DNA from: Mariprofundaceae bacterium
GTDB lineage: Bacteria > Pseudomonadota > Zetaproteobacteria > Mariprofundales > Mariprofundaceae
Length of the DNA stretch: 42,848 nt
Direction of reading: 5' to 3'
Assembly: GCA_015488115.1 (NCBI GenBank)
Contig: WFOK01000038.1
Span: 1 to 42,848, forward strand
The stretch's first letter is position 1. The number at the start of each line of letters is the position of its first letter. A model generated the notes under the pieces. The model had not been told where the DNA came from. It searched no databases and worked only from the letters and a program-made list of their open reading frames with translations. A program made the position numbers and the translations under genes. Positions 6,535 to 15,509 of this stretch are shown one piece after another.

Positions 6535-8116
6535 GACCGGACAGGCCGCCGAGCCCGTCATCAGGAAGCAGCGCGGCCCCTCGCTGGTCTGGCTGATCCC
6601 GCTCGTGACCCTGCTGGCTGGCGGCTGGCTCATTGCCAAGTACATCGCCGAGCGCGGCCCGGAGATCACGATCACGTTCAAGACGGCGGAAGGCATCGCC
6701 AAGAAGACGCCGATCAAATACAAGGACGTGCAGATCGGAACGGTCAAGAAGATCCGCTTCAGCGAGGACTTCCATCATGTCGTGCTGACAGCGCGCATGG
6801 CCAGCACGGCCGAGCCATTCCTGCGCGCGGGCACGAAGTTCTGGGTTGTCCGGCCACATCTGTCGCTGCGCGGCGCATCCGGGCTGAACGCACTGCTCAG
6901 CGGCACCTATATCGAGGTTGATCCCGGTGACGGGGAAGAACAGTACGAATTCATCGGCCTGGAGGAGCCGCCGGCCGTGACCTCGGACATCGACGGCCTG
7001 CGCGTCACGCTCATTGCCGACAGCCTGGGCTCCCTGGATATCGGCTCCCCGGTCTATTTCCGGGGCATGCCTGCGGGCAAGATCCTCGATTTCGAGCCCG
7101 ATGACGCGGGACGCCGGGTCCGCATCCATGCCTTCATCCGCAAACCGTTCGACCAATGGCTGAAGCCGTCCAGCCATTTCTGGAACATCAGCGGCATCGA
7201 CGCCAGCGTCGGCACCGATGGCTTTCGGCTCCATTCCCCATCCCTGATCACGATGATGTTCGGCGGCATTGCCTTCGATTCGCCGGACGGAGGGGCGGCC
7301 ATCGCCGCCGGCGGCACCCCGCCAGTCTACCGCCTCCATGCCCATCGCGAAGACATCAGCGAGGAGCAGTTCGCCGGCGGCGTTCGCTACATGACCTATT
7401 TCGACAGCTCGGTGCACGGACTCAGCGTCGGCGCGCCTGTCGAGTTCCAGGGCATTCGCATAGGCCGCGTCAGCCGCATCGGGCTGGAATTCAGGAATGA
7501 CGGCAAGGACTACCGTATTCCCGTGGAGCTGGAGATACAGCCTGCGCGCCTGCGGGACGAGGCGGCCGCAAAAGGGCTGACCGATGCGCTGCCGCGGCTG
7601 ATCGAGCAGGGGCTTCACGCACAGCTGCGGACCGCCAGCCTGCTGACCGGCAGGCTCTATATCGCATTGACCATGCATCCGACGCCCCAGAACGCCAGCC
7701 GGACGCTGGCCCAGGGCGATCATGTGATCCCCTCGCTGCCGGGAGGCCTTGACCAGATGCAATCCTCGATGCAGAACATTCTGGGCAGGCTCGACAAGGT
7801 GCTCAGCGCGCCGGCCTTCGATCAATCCGTCAGGGACCTGCACGCATCGCTGAAGGCCTTCCGCCACGCCATCGAGCAGATCGACAGGCATGCCGGGCCC
7901 GTGGCCGGCAAGCTGGACGATGTGCTGCTTCGCGCCCGCGAAGCGCTTGAACGGCTCAACCGCGTGCTCGATCCCGCATCCCCGGTCCGCTACCGGTTCG
8001 AGCAGGCCGAAAAGGATCTGAGCGACATGGCCCGGGCCATCCGCGCGTTTGTCGAAATGCTCGAGCGCCACCCGGATGCCCTGTTGTTCGGCAAACCCCA
8101 GACAGGAGAGCACTGA
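6527..8116 (+). CDS. pqiB: PqiB MCE-domain protein
   Basis: This periplasm-spanning MCE (MlaD-like) protein of the Pqi system is thought to form a hexameric tube for lipid passage between membranes. The 529 residues start with a cytoplasmic tail and one membrane helix (about 20-38, LVWLIPLVTLLAGG). Three MCE repeats follow, recognisable by phrases such as TPIKYKDVQIGTV, IGSPVYFRGMPAGKI and GAPVEFQGIRIGRV. A long C-terminal helical region forms the needle. The length is close to that of E. coli PqiB. The start is a TTG at 6527, inside the end of pqiA, so it depends on translational coupling. The stop overlaps the pqiC start. Confidence 0.93.
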   Translation: MAETGQAAEPVIRKQRGPSLVWLIPLVTLLAGGWLIAKYIAERGPEITITFKTAEGIAKKTPIKYKDVQIGTVKKIRFSEDFHHVVLTARMASTAEPFLRAGTKFWVVRPHLSLRGASGLNALLSGTYIEVDPGDGEEQYEFIGLEEPPAVTSDIDGLRVTLIADSLGSLDIGSPVYFRGMPAGKILDFEPDDAGRRVRIHAFIRKPFDQWLKPSSHFWNISGIDASVGTDGFRLHSPSLITMMFGGIAFDSPDGGAAIAAGGTPPVYRLHAHREDISEEQFAGGVRYMTYFDSSVHGLSVGAPVEFQGIRIGRVSRIGLEFRNDGKDYRIPVELEIQPARLRDEAAAKGLTDALPRLIEQGLHAQLRTASLLTGRLYIALTMHPTPQNASRTLAQGDHVIPSLPGGLDQMQSSMQNILGRLDKVLSAPAFDQSVRDLHASLKAFRHAIEQIDRHAGPVAGKLDDVLLRAREALERLNRVLDPASPVRYRFEQAEKDLSDMARAIRAFVEMLERHPDALLFGKPQTGEH

Positions 8117-8694
8117 TGCCGCGATTCCGCCCATTCATGATGCTGTTGCTGCTGCTTGCAGGCTGCGCATCCGCAAAGACCCACTATTACGTGCTCGATG
8201 CGCACGCCCCGAACGCCCGGCACAAGGCGGACACAAGCATCATCGCGCTGCAGCTTTCCATTCCTCGCTATCTGGACCGATCCCAGCTCGTCAGCCGCAC
8301 CGAGGGCCATGAGCTTTTCATCGCCGAAAACCACCAATGGGCCGGTTCGCTGCATGAAAACATGGCCCGCGTGCTGGCCGATGATCTCTCCGGCCTGCTG
8401 TCGTGCCGTGTGCTGCCCATGCCGCTGCATGCCGACCTGCGCGCCGACGCCACGCTGCTTGTCGACATCCACCGCTTTGAACGCATGGCCGACGGGCATA
8501 TCCGGCTGGAGGCCGTCTGGCATGTGCTCAAGCATGGCCAACGCCTGCATGCGGGAGCCCTTGCCCTCGACTCTGAACAGGCCATCGCCGGCAATGATTA
8601 TGCCGGCATCGCAAACGGCATGAACCGGCTGCTGGACCGGATGGCGAGAGACATCGCCGACAGGCTGGAGCGCATGCATCATCCCGCCCACTGA
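8116..8694 (+). CDS. pqiC: PqiC outer-membrane lipoprotein
   Basis: This small lipoprotein is the outer-membrane anchor of the PqiABC system. The 192-residue product has a signal peptide with a lipobox (LLLAGC, lipidated Cys17). It then has the family start THYYVLD, and a mixed alpha/beta domain of the ABC-type transport auxiliary (DUF330) kind. The ATG overlaps the pqiB stop as ATGA. About 60 bases separate it from recC, without a clear terminator, so read-through into recCBD is possible. Confidence 0.9.
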   Translation: MPRFRPFMMLLLLLAGCASAKTHYYVLDAHAPNARHKADTSIIALQLSIPRYLDRSQLVSRTEGHELFIAENHQWAGSLHENMARVLADDLSGLLSCRVLPMPLHADLRADATLLVDIHRFERMADGHIRLEAVWHVLKHGQRLHAGALALDSEQAIAGNDYAGIANGMNRLLDRMARDIADRLERMHHPAH

Positions 8695-8752
8695 CCAGCC
8701 GAAGCCGATTCCCAATTCCTGGCCAATGCGTCAGCATCGGGCCATGCGCGGC

Positions 8753-11700
8753 ATGCACCTGCATCACGGCAACCGTCTGGAGGAGCTGGCGGCGGCCATG
8801 GCGGACTCCCTGCTCAAGGACCCGCCACCGCCACTGGAGGCTCGGACGATCATCGTCGAAAGCGGCGCGCTGGCGCGCTGGCTCAAGCTGCAGCTTTGCC
8901 GGCGGCACGGCATCGCGATGCTCGTGGACACGCCCCTGCCCGCAGCATGGCTCTGGCAGACGGCCACGCGCCTGCTGGGGCTTGAGCAAACCGAGGATCC
9001 GCTTTCCAGGGAGCGCCTCCGGTGGCTGATCTATGACCGCCTGGACATCCGGAGATGGGAGGACCTGCCCGAGGCGCAATCCCTGATCGGCTATCTGCGC
9101 GATGATGAACACCAGCTCAAGCGCTGGCAGCTTGCGGGCCGGCTCGCCGAGGCCTTTGACCGCTACCAGTATTACCGGCCGGAACTGCTCCGGCGCTGGC
9201 AAAACGGCGACGAACTGGACTGGCAGGCCTGCCTGTGGCGGGAGCTGATCGCAGCCTGTCCCACACACAGGAATGCGCTGCTTGAACAGTTCCCGCAGCG
9301 GCTGCGCATGGAGCAGGCGCGCTCCATGCTGCCGAGGCGACTGGACCTGTTCTCCATCCACAACCTGCCGCCATCGCTGCTGTCGGCCTATGCGGCCCTG
9401 GCCGAGCACCTGCCGGTCCATCTCTGGCTGCTCTCGCCCACGGCCGATTACTGGGCCGACCTGGCAAGCCCGAAAACGATCGTCCGGCAGCGACTGGAAC
9501 AACCCGATGACATCTCGCTCTGGCAGGCAGGGAACCCGCTGCTGACCCAATGGGGACGCCAGGGGCAGGCCTTCCAGGATCTGCTGCTCGAGCGCATCGG
9601 GGCATCATGGGCCGGGGAGAGCGAGCACTTCGTCACGCCCGATCGCGAGACCCTTCTGGGTTGCGTGCAAAGCGACATCTTCGAGGCCGTGGACCCGGGC
9701 GACGGCTCCGTCACCGAGCTCGATGAGCCCGATCCTTCCATCCAGATTCACATCGCGCACGGGCCGATGCGCGAATGCGAGGTGCTGCGGGACGTGCTGC
9801 TCCGCCAGTTCAAGGGCGACCCGGAACTCAAGCCGGAGGATGTGCTCGTCATGGTGCCCGACATCGGCCGCTATGCATGCTACATCGAGGCCGTGTTTGG
9901 CCACGCCGACCCCGAACTGCCACGGCTCCCCTACAACATCTCCGACGTGCCGACAGGCGCGGACGCAACGATCGCACAGGCCTTTCTCAAGCTGTTGGAT
10001 CTTCCCGACAGCCGGTTCACGCGCAGCGATGTGCTCGATCTGCTGCATGTGCGGGAGGTTGCCAGAAGGTTTTCGCTGGAGGACCAGGACATCGGCTGGC
10101 TGGAAGACTGGTTCGAGCGGCTCCGTGTGTACTGGGGCCTTGACGGCGAAGACAAGCGCGAGCGGCTCGGGCTACCCGACATTGACCAGAACACATGGCA
10201 TCAGGCCTTTGCACGCACCATGGCGGGCTTTTCATTGGGCGACCAGGACCTACTGCATGACATCGCGCCCTCCTCCCCGCTGGGCGCGCAACAGGCTGAA
10301 TGCGCGTCCCGCTTCTTTGCCCTGCTCGATCACCTGCGCGATTACAGCCTCAGGCTGCGGCAGCCCCGTCCGCCGCGCGCCTGGGCCGAGGAACTGCTGT
10401 GCCTGTTGCATGATGTCTTCGAGCGGGATCCCGAGGGTCAGGACGGGCTGGAAGGGATTTGCGAGGCCCTTGCCGAACTCGGAGACATCGGCCGGGACAG
10501 CCACGCGAGCATCACGCTGCCCGTGCTTCGCGACTGGCTGGGTGCCCGCCTGCAAAGTCCGCCTTCCGGCGGCCGTTTCTATTCCGGAGGCATCACGTTT
10601 TGCGGCCTGCAGCCCCTGCGTGGCGTTCCATTTCGCATCATCGCCCTGCTCGGCATGCAGGACGGAGAATTTCCACGCCCCGGCACGCCGGCCGAATTCG
10701 ACCGCATGCGCGGCCAATGGCGGCATGGTGATCCGGATCCGAGCCTGGAGGACCGCTATCTGATGCTGGAAACCCTGCTGGCCGCGCGGGAGCGCCTGAT
10801 CATCTGCTATTCGGGGCGCAACGAGCAGGACAATGAGCCGCTGCAGCCGTCCATTGTCGTGCAGGAACTCGTGGATGTCCTCGACCAGCGCTACCGCATC
10901 AACGGATGTGCGGCCGGCCAGGCCATCCAGCAGGTGCATGGCCTGCAGCCATTCTCGACGGCCAATTTCGACCGGGAAACAACGGCGGGCTTTGATGCCT
11001 GGTGGCACAAGGCCTGCGCTTCGCTGTACCGTCATCAGCCTGCGGCGCGACAGAGCGGCTGGCCGGCCTGGCACCTTCCCCTGCCCGAAGAGGAACATCC
11101 GGATCAGATCGACCCCCGCATGCTGAACAGGGCCCTGAGTCATCCGATACGCCATTTCATGCAGCAACGCCTTCACTTGCACCGACCCGCCGATGAGGCA
11201 TGCCCCGAGGACGAGCCGTTCACGCTGGACGCCTTGCAGCAATGGCAGCTGCGTAACCGCATCATGGAACAATTGCTGCTGCATCCGGACGCACCGCTGG
11301 AGAAACAGCTGCGCGCGGCTGGCATGCTCCCTCACGGCTTGCCGGGAAGCCGCGAGCTCGCCCGTCTGCGTGAGGATATCGAGCCCCTGCTGACCGGGCT
11401 GACCCGACCGCTCGAGCCCGCGAATGTGGACGTCCGCATCAGCTTGGGGCGGCTGAGCGTGCAGGGACGGCTTGACGGCGTTTTCAAGGGGCTGGGAGCC
11501 CTCCACTGGATGCCCACCGACTTCCGGGTCGTCGATGCCTTGCCAGCCTGGATCACGCATCTCTGCCTGCATGCCTGCGCCCATGAACTGGCGGGCCATG
11601 CGCACCTGATCTGCAGGGATGGATGCAGACGACTTTCTCCGCTCGAGCCCACGAATGCAAGACAGGAGCTGGGCAGACTGGCCGGCTTGTACCTGGAGGC

Positions 11701-11962
11701 ACTGCAGCGTCCCCTGCCCCTGCTGCGCAAGAGCAGCAGCGCCTATGTCCAGTCCCTTCACGAGCGTGGAGACCGCGAGCGGGCCATGAAGAAGGCCCGG
11801 GCAGCCTGGCATGCAGGCTTCAACAGCAGCGGGGAATGCGAGGACTTCCATGTGAAGCTGCTGCTCAGACGCCACCAATGGGAACCGGACGATGCCTTCG
11901 CCGAACTGGCCGAGCGCGTGCTGATGCCCCTGATGCAATGCCTGGAGGACGCACATGGCTGA
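8753..11962 (+). CDS. recC: Exonuclease V subunit RecC
   Basis: RecC is the subunit of the RecBCD helicase-nuclease that splits DNA strands and recognises Chi during double-strand break repair. The roughly 1070-residue product opens with LHHGNRLEEL, the family start (YHSNRLE in enterics). It continues with VESGALARWLKLQL, VMVPDIGRYACYIEAVF, ISDVPTGAD and ITFCGLQPLRGVPFRII, all typical of RecC. It is slightly shorter than the E. coli protein. I chose ATG 8753 by alignment to the family start; in-frame ATGs at 8744 and 8726 are possible, and none has a strong ribosome site. It overlaps recB by eight bases. Confidence 0.93.
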   Translation: MHLHHGNRLEELAAAMADSLLKDPPPPLEARTIIVESGALARWLKLQLCRRHGIAMLVDTPLPAAWLWQTATRLLGLEQTEDPLSRERLRWLIYDRLDIRRWEDLPEAQSLIGYLRDDEHQLKRWQLAGRLAEAFDRYQYYRPELLRRWQNGDELDWQACLWRELIAACPTHRNALLEQFPQRLRMEQARSMLPRRLDLFSIHNLPPSLLSAYAALAEHLPVHLWLLSPTADYWADLASPKTIVRQRLEQPDDISLWQAGNPLLTQWGRQGQAFQDLLLERIGASWAGESEHFVTPDRETLLGCVQSDIFEAVDPGDGSVTELDEPDPSIQIHIAHGPMRECEVLRDVLLRQFKGDPELKPEDVLVMVPDIGRYACYIEAVFGHADPELPRLPYNISDVPTGADATIAQAFLKLLDLPDSRFTRSDVLDLLHVREVARRFSLEDQDIGWLEDWFERLRVYWGLDGEDKRERLGLPDIDQNTWHQAFARTMAGFSLGDQDLLHDIAPSSPLGAQQAECASRFFALLDHLRDYSLRLRQPRPPRAWAEELLCLLHDVFERDPEGQDGLEGICEALAELGDIGRDSHASITLPVLRDWLGARLQSPPSGGRFYSGGITFCGLQPLRGVPFRIIALLGMQDGEFPRPGTPAEFDRMRGQWRHGDPDPSLEDRYLMLETLLAARERLIICYSGRNEQDNEPLQPSIVVQELVDVLDQRYRINGCAAGQAIQQVHGLQPFSTANFDRETTAGFDAWWHKACASLYRHQPAARQSGWPAWHLPLPEEEHPDQIDPRMLNRALSHPIRHFMQQRLHLHRPADEACPEDEPFTLDALQQWQLRNRIMEQLLLHPDAPLEKQLRAAGMLPHGLPGSRELARLREDIEPLLTGLTRPLEPANVDVRISLGRLSVQGRLDGVFKGLGALHWMPTDFRVVDALPAWITHLCLHACAHELAGHAHLICRDGCRRLSPLEPTNARQELGRLAGLYLEALQRPLPLLRKSSSAYVQSLHERGDRERAMKKARAAWHAGFNSSGECEDFHVKLLLRRHQWEPDDAFAELAERVLMPLMQCLEDAHG

Positions 11963-14900
11963 TCCCGTGCCGCTGTCCATCATGGGGCTGGAAGCCGGCA
12001 AAAGCCACCTGATCGAGGCGAATGCCGGCACGGGCAAGACGCATGCCATCGCCAACCTGGCTGTCCGCTTCGTGCTGGAGGGCATCCCCATCGAAAGGCA
12101 GCTTGTCGTGACCTTCACGAACGCGGCCACGGATGAGCTGCGAGGCCGCATCCGCGAGCACCTTCGCGCGGCGCTGGACCACCTGCTCGATACACAACGC
12201 GATGCGCCCACGGATGCGTTTCTCGCATCGCTGCAACGGCTCCATCCCGCAGGCCCTGCCCGGGAGCTTGCGATCAATCGCCTGCGCATGGCACTGCTGA
12301 ACATGAATGAGGCCGCCGTGCACACGATCCACGGCTTCTGCCAGCAGGCGCTTCGGGAAATGGCATTCAGCGCCGGACAGGGCTTTGAGCAGACGCATGT
12401 CAACGATGAACGGCTGAAGCTTCAGGCCGTCCAGGACTTCTGGCGCAAGCGGGCCTATGAAGCAGATGCGGCGGACGCGGAAATGTTTCGATCCATCTTT
12501 CCCGATCCGGAACGGCTGTTTGACTTGCTTGAGCCGTTGCTTGCCGTGCATCGGCCAGAGCTCCGCCCCCCGGCTGATGCACGGCGCCTTGCCTTGCTGG
12601 AGCGTGAATACGAGCGCTTGCTGCTGGATCTGGCCGAATGCTGGCGGAGCCGGCATGAGGCCATCATGGCCCTGCTGTTCGACGACCCTCCATTCAAGCG
12701 CCAGGGCATGCACAGAGATCCCCCGCTCCGGGATGCCTGCAGGACCATGGATGAATGCCTGCTCTCACAGCCTCCGCGCTGCCCCGACGAGCGCACCCTG
12801 AACTGTCTGGACGCCCATGCGTTCCGCCTCAAAAAGGGCGCCGAACACAGACGCTCGGAATTCGCCGCCCCGCCGTTCAGCCTGGTCACGCGACTCAGGG
12901 AACTTGCCCCCATGCTGCGCAAGGCAAGGCTGTGCCATCTGCTTGACGAAGCCGCCGCCTTTGCAAAAAGACAGCTCGATGCGCAAAAGACCGGGCATGG
13001 ATGGCTGGCTTTCGATGACATGATCGAACGCCTGCACGAGGCCCTGCTCGCACCAGGCAGGGATGCCTTCTGCCATGCGCTGGCCGAGCGCTACCCGCTT
13101 GTCATGGTCGACGAGTTCCAGGACACCGACCCCCGCCAATACGACATCTTCCGTCGCGTGCATCAGGCGGGCAAAACGCACACCCTGATCATGATCGGGG
13201 ACCCGAAACAGGCCATTTACGCCTTCCGGGGCGGCGACGTGTTCACGTTCATGCAGGCCCGCCGCGAGGTGGACCGCGTGTGGTCGCTGACCGTCAACTG
13301 GCGGGCGTCCCGGCGCATGGTCGAGACCATCAATGAACTGTTCTCTCATCCGGCCTCCTTCGTTCATGAGGCCATCACGCATACCCCCTCGACGACACCC
13401 GATGATTGCCGTGTGCTTCCGCTGATGCGCCGGGACGGAGCCCTGCCCTCCCTGGTCATCGAGCGCCTGCCTCGCTCAGCGTCGGGGGAACCGCCTGGCA
13501 ACAGCGCGGAGATCGAGCAACACGTGCATGCATCCCTGGCCGCGCGCATCAGGGACATGCTGGACGACGAACATCTCACGCTCGATGGCCGACGCCTTCT
13601 GCCCTCGGACATCGCCATCCTCGTCCGGACGGGACAGCAGGCAAGATCCCTGCGCCGCATGCTGCAGCAACACGGCATCTCCGCCGCCATCACCGGCGGT
13701 GGCTCGGTCTGGAAGAGTCCCGAAGCGGAGGGGCTGCTGTCCGTGCTTGCGGCCATGATCCAGCCCGAGGATCGTCGCCTGTTGCGGCAGGCCTTGAGCG
13801 TATCATGGATCGCGCTGCCCCCCGAAGAGCTGCATGGCATCATCGGGGAAGCCAACCGCTGGGGCGAATGGGTCGATCATGTGCACCAGGCCCGGGAGCG
13901 CTGGCTGACGCACGGCTTCATGGCCGGGTTTCAGCACCTGCTGCGCGCCGTGGCCTCGCTGCACGGCCAGGACGAAGGTCCGGCGGCTTGGCTGAACCGG
14001 CTGGAGGATCCCGAGCGCACCCTGACCAATCTGCTGCATCTGGCGGAACTGCTGCAGCAGGCCAGCCGGGAAGTCGGGGGCGGCAAGGCCCTGCTGGCAT
14101 GGATGCGCCACGAGCAGCGCCATGCGCGTGACGAGGAGCATCCCCTCCGGCTCGAGAATGACCAGGTCGTCGTGCGCATCATGACCATCCACAAGAGCAA
14201 GGGCCTGCAGTTTCCGGTCGTGTTCGTTCCCTCGCTGTGGGCCGTCAAGCCCCTGCAAGTGAAACGGCAGGGCGGAATCTGCTGGCACGAAGGAGATACC
14301 GATGCCGGCTGGTCCTTCCTCTACGACCCCCTGCCCGATCAAACGTCGGACGCCTGGAGACAGGCAGAACGGGAGCGGCTGGCCGAGGATGCTCGGCTGG
14401 CCTATGTGGCCCTGACCCGCGCAAGATCCCATTGCCATGTCTACTTCGACCACACGCAAACGAGACAACCCTCCCTGCAGAGTGGCCTGGGGTGGATCCT
14501 GACCCGCCTGGCCGACGAAGCCGACGGGCATGCCCGGCCCACGGCCGAGGGCCTGGAGCGGGCCTTGACGAAGCTTTCCAGGCTGCCGGGCATCGCCGTG
14601 CAGCCACCACATGAACCCGGCGAGGCTCCTGCGCGGGCCACCGCGCGGACCGGGCCTCCCCCCCTGCATCTTGGCCGGATCGAACGCCCGGTGGACAGCG
14701 GCTGGCGCATCGCCTCCTTCACCTCGATGACGCGAAACATTCACCAGCCATCGCTCCCCGGTGCCGAGTCCGGCGAGGCGGAACCAGATTTCGCCTTCTC
14801 GTTCGCTGCGGGCGCCCATGCAGGGCTGTTCATGCATGCGCTGCTTGAACGCCTGGATCTGCGGCAGCCCATGCCCCCCCAGTTGGAGGAACTCGTTCCG

Positions 14901-15509
14901 GAGCTGGCGCTGCGCCATGGCCTTGCATCCGACCTGGACATCGACGGGCTTGCCACCTGGCTTGCCGACATCGCCCAAACCCCGCTCAATGCGCAGGGAC
15001 TCTGTCTGTCGGGCATCGAGCCCGGCCATGCGCTGCGCGAGGTTCCCTTCGACTTCCAAGCCGACCATGTGCGCCCCGATGACATGGACCGCTTCCTCCG
15101 GCCCTTGTCCGGATCAGGGCCGGCGCTGGACTTCGAGGCCTTCAAGGGCCTGATCACGGGCGTCATCGATCTGGTCTTCGAACATCAGGGCCGCTATTAC
15201 CTCGTGGATTACAAGAGCAACCATCTCGGCCATGCGCTGACCGATTATGCGCCCGAGCGACTGCGTCGGGAAATGCAGCAGCGAAGATACGACGTGCAGG
15301 CGCTGCTGTATGCGGTGGCCTGGCATCGACACATGCAAAACAGGCATCCCATGTATGATTATGAACGGCAATTCGGGGGCATCTATTACCTGTTTCTGCG
15401 GGGCATGCGGCCGCAGTTCGGTCCGCGATACGGCATCCATTACTGGCGTCCCGATCCGGGACTGATCGAGGGCATGGAGCGGGACGTCTTCGGAGGCGGC
15501 AAGGCATGA
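11955..15509 (+). CDS. recB: Exonuclease V subunit RecB (helicase-nuclease)
   Basis: RecB is the 3'-5' superfamily 1 helicase and the only nuclease of RecBCD. The 1184-residue product has Walker A in NAGTGKTH (23-30), a DEFQDTDPRQ Walker-B/Q region, GDPKQAIYAFRG, a helicase motif TIHKSKGLQFPVVF, and YVALTRAR. The C-terminal PD-(D/E)XK nuclease has Asp1072 (GVIDLV) and Asp1085-x-Lys1087 (VDYKSN), close to the E. coli positions. ATG 11955 lies within the end of recC. The stop TGA overlaps the recD ATG, giving a tightly coupled recC-recB-recD operon. Confidence 0.95.
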   Translation: MADPVPLSIMGLEAGKSHLIEANAGTGKTHAIANLAVRFVLEGIPIERQLVVTFTNAATDELRGRIREHLRAALDHLLDTQRDAPTDAFLASLQRLHPAGPARELAINRLRMALLNMNEAAVHTIHGFCQQALREMAFSAGQGFEQTHVNDERLKLQAVQDFWRKRAYEADAADAEMFRSIFPDPERLFDLLEPLLAVHRPELRPPADARRLALLEREYERLLLDLAECWRSRHEAIMALLFDDPPFKRQGMHRDPPLRDACRTMDECLLSQPPRCPDERTLNCLDAHAFRLKKGAEHRRSEFAAPPFSLVTRLRELAPMLRKARLCHLLDEAAAFAKRQLDAQKTGHGWLAFDDMIERLHEALLAPGRDAFCHALAERYPLVMVDEFQDTDPRQYDIFRRVHQAGKTHTLIMIGDPKQAIYAFRGGDVFTFMQARREVDRVWSLTVNWRASRRMVETINELFSHPASFVHEAITHTPSTTPDDCRVLPLMRRDGALPSLVIERLPRSASGEPPGNSAEIEQHVHASLAARIRDMLDDEHLTLDGRRLLPSDIAILVRTGQQARSLRRMLQQHGISAAITGGGSVWKSPEAEGLLSVLAAMIQPEDRRLLRQALSVSWIALPPEELHGIIGEANRWGEWVDHVHQARERWLTHGFMAGFQHLLRAVASLHGQDEGPAAWLNRLEDPERTLTNLLHLAELLQQASREVGGGKALLAWMRHEQRHARDEEHPLRLENDQVVVRIMTIHKSKGLQFPVVFVPSLWAVKPLQVKRQGGICWHEGDTDAGWSFLYDPLPDQTSDAWRQAERERLAEDARLAYVALTRARSHCHVYFDHTQTRQPSLQSGLGWILTRLADEADGHARPTAEGLERALTKLSRLPGIAVQPPHEPGEAPARATARTGPPPLHLGRIERPVDSGWRIASFTSMTRNIHQPSLPGAESGEAEPDFAFSFAAGAHAGLFMHALLERLDLRQPMPPQLEELVPELALRHGLASDLDIDGLATWLADIAQTPLNAQGLCLSGIEPGHALREVPFDFQADHVRPDDMDRFLRPLSGSGPALDFEAFKGLITGVIDLVFEHQGRYYLVDYKSNHLGHALTDYAPERLRREMQQRRYDVQALLYAVAWHRHMQNRHPMYDYERQFGGIYYLFLRGMRPQFGPRYGIHYWRPDPGLIEGMERDVFGGGKA

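Noticed and set aside
6431-8134. Long minus-strand open frame opposite pqiB
   Set aside because: No recognisable domain; it is the antisense shadow of a GC-rich gene whose plus-strand frame is clearly PqiB.
10250-12403. Long minus-strand open frame opposite recC/recB
   Set aside because: Low-complexity, Gln/His/Gly-rich antisense product spanning two well-recognised plus-strand genes.
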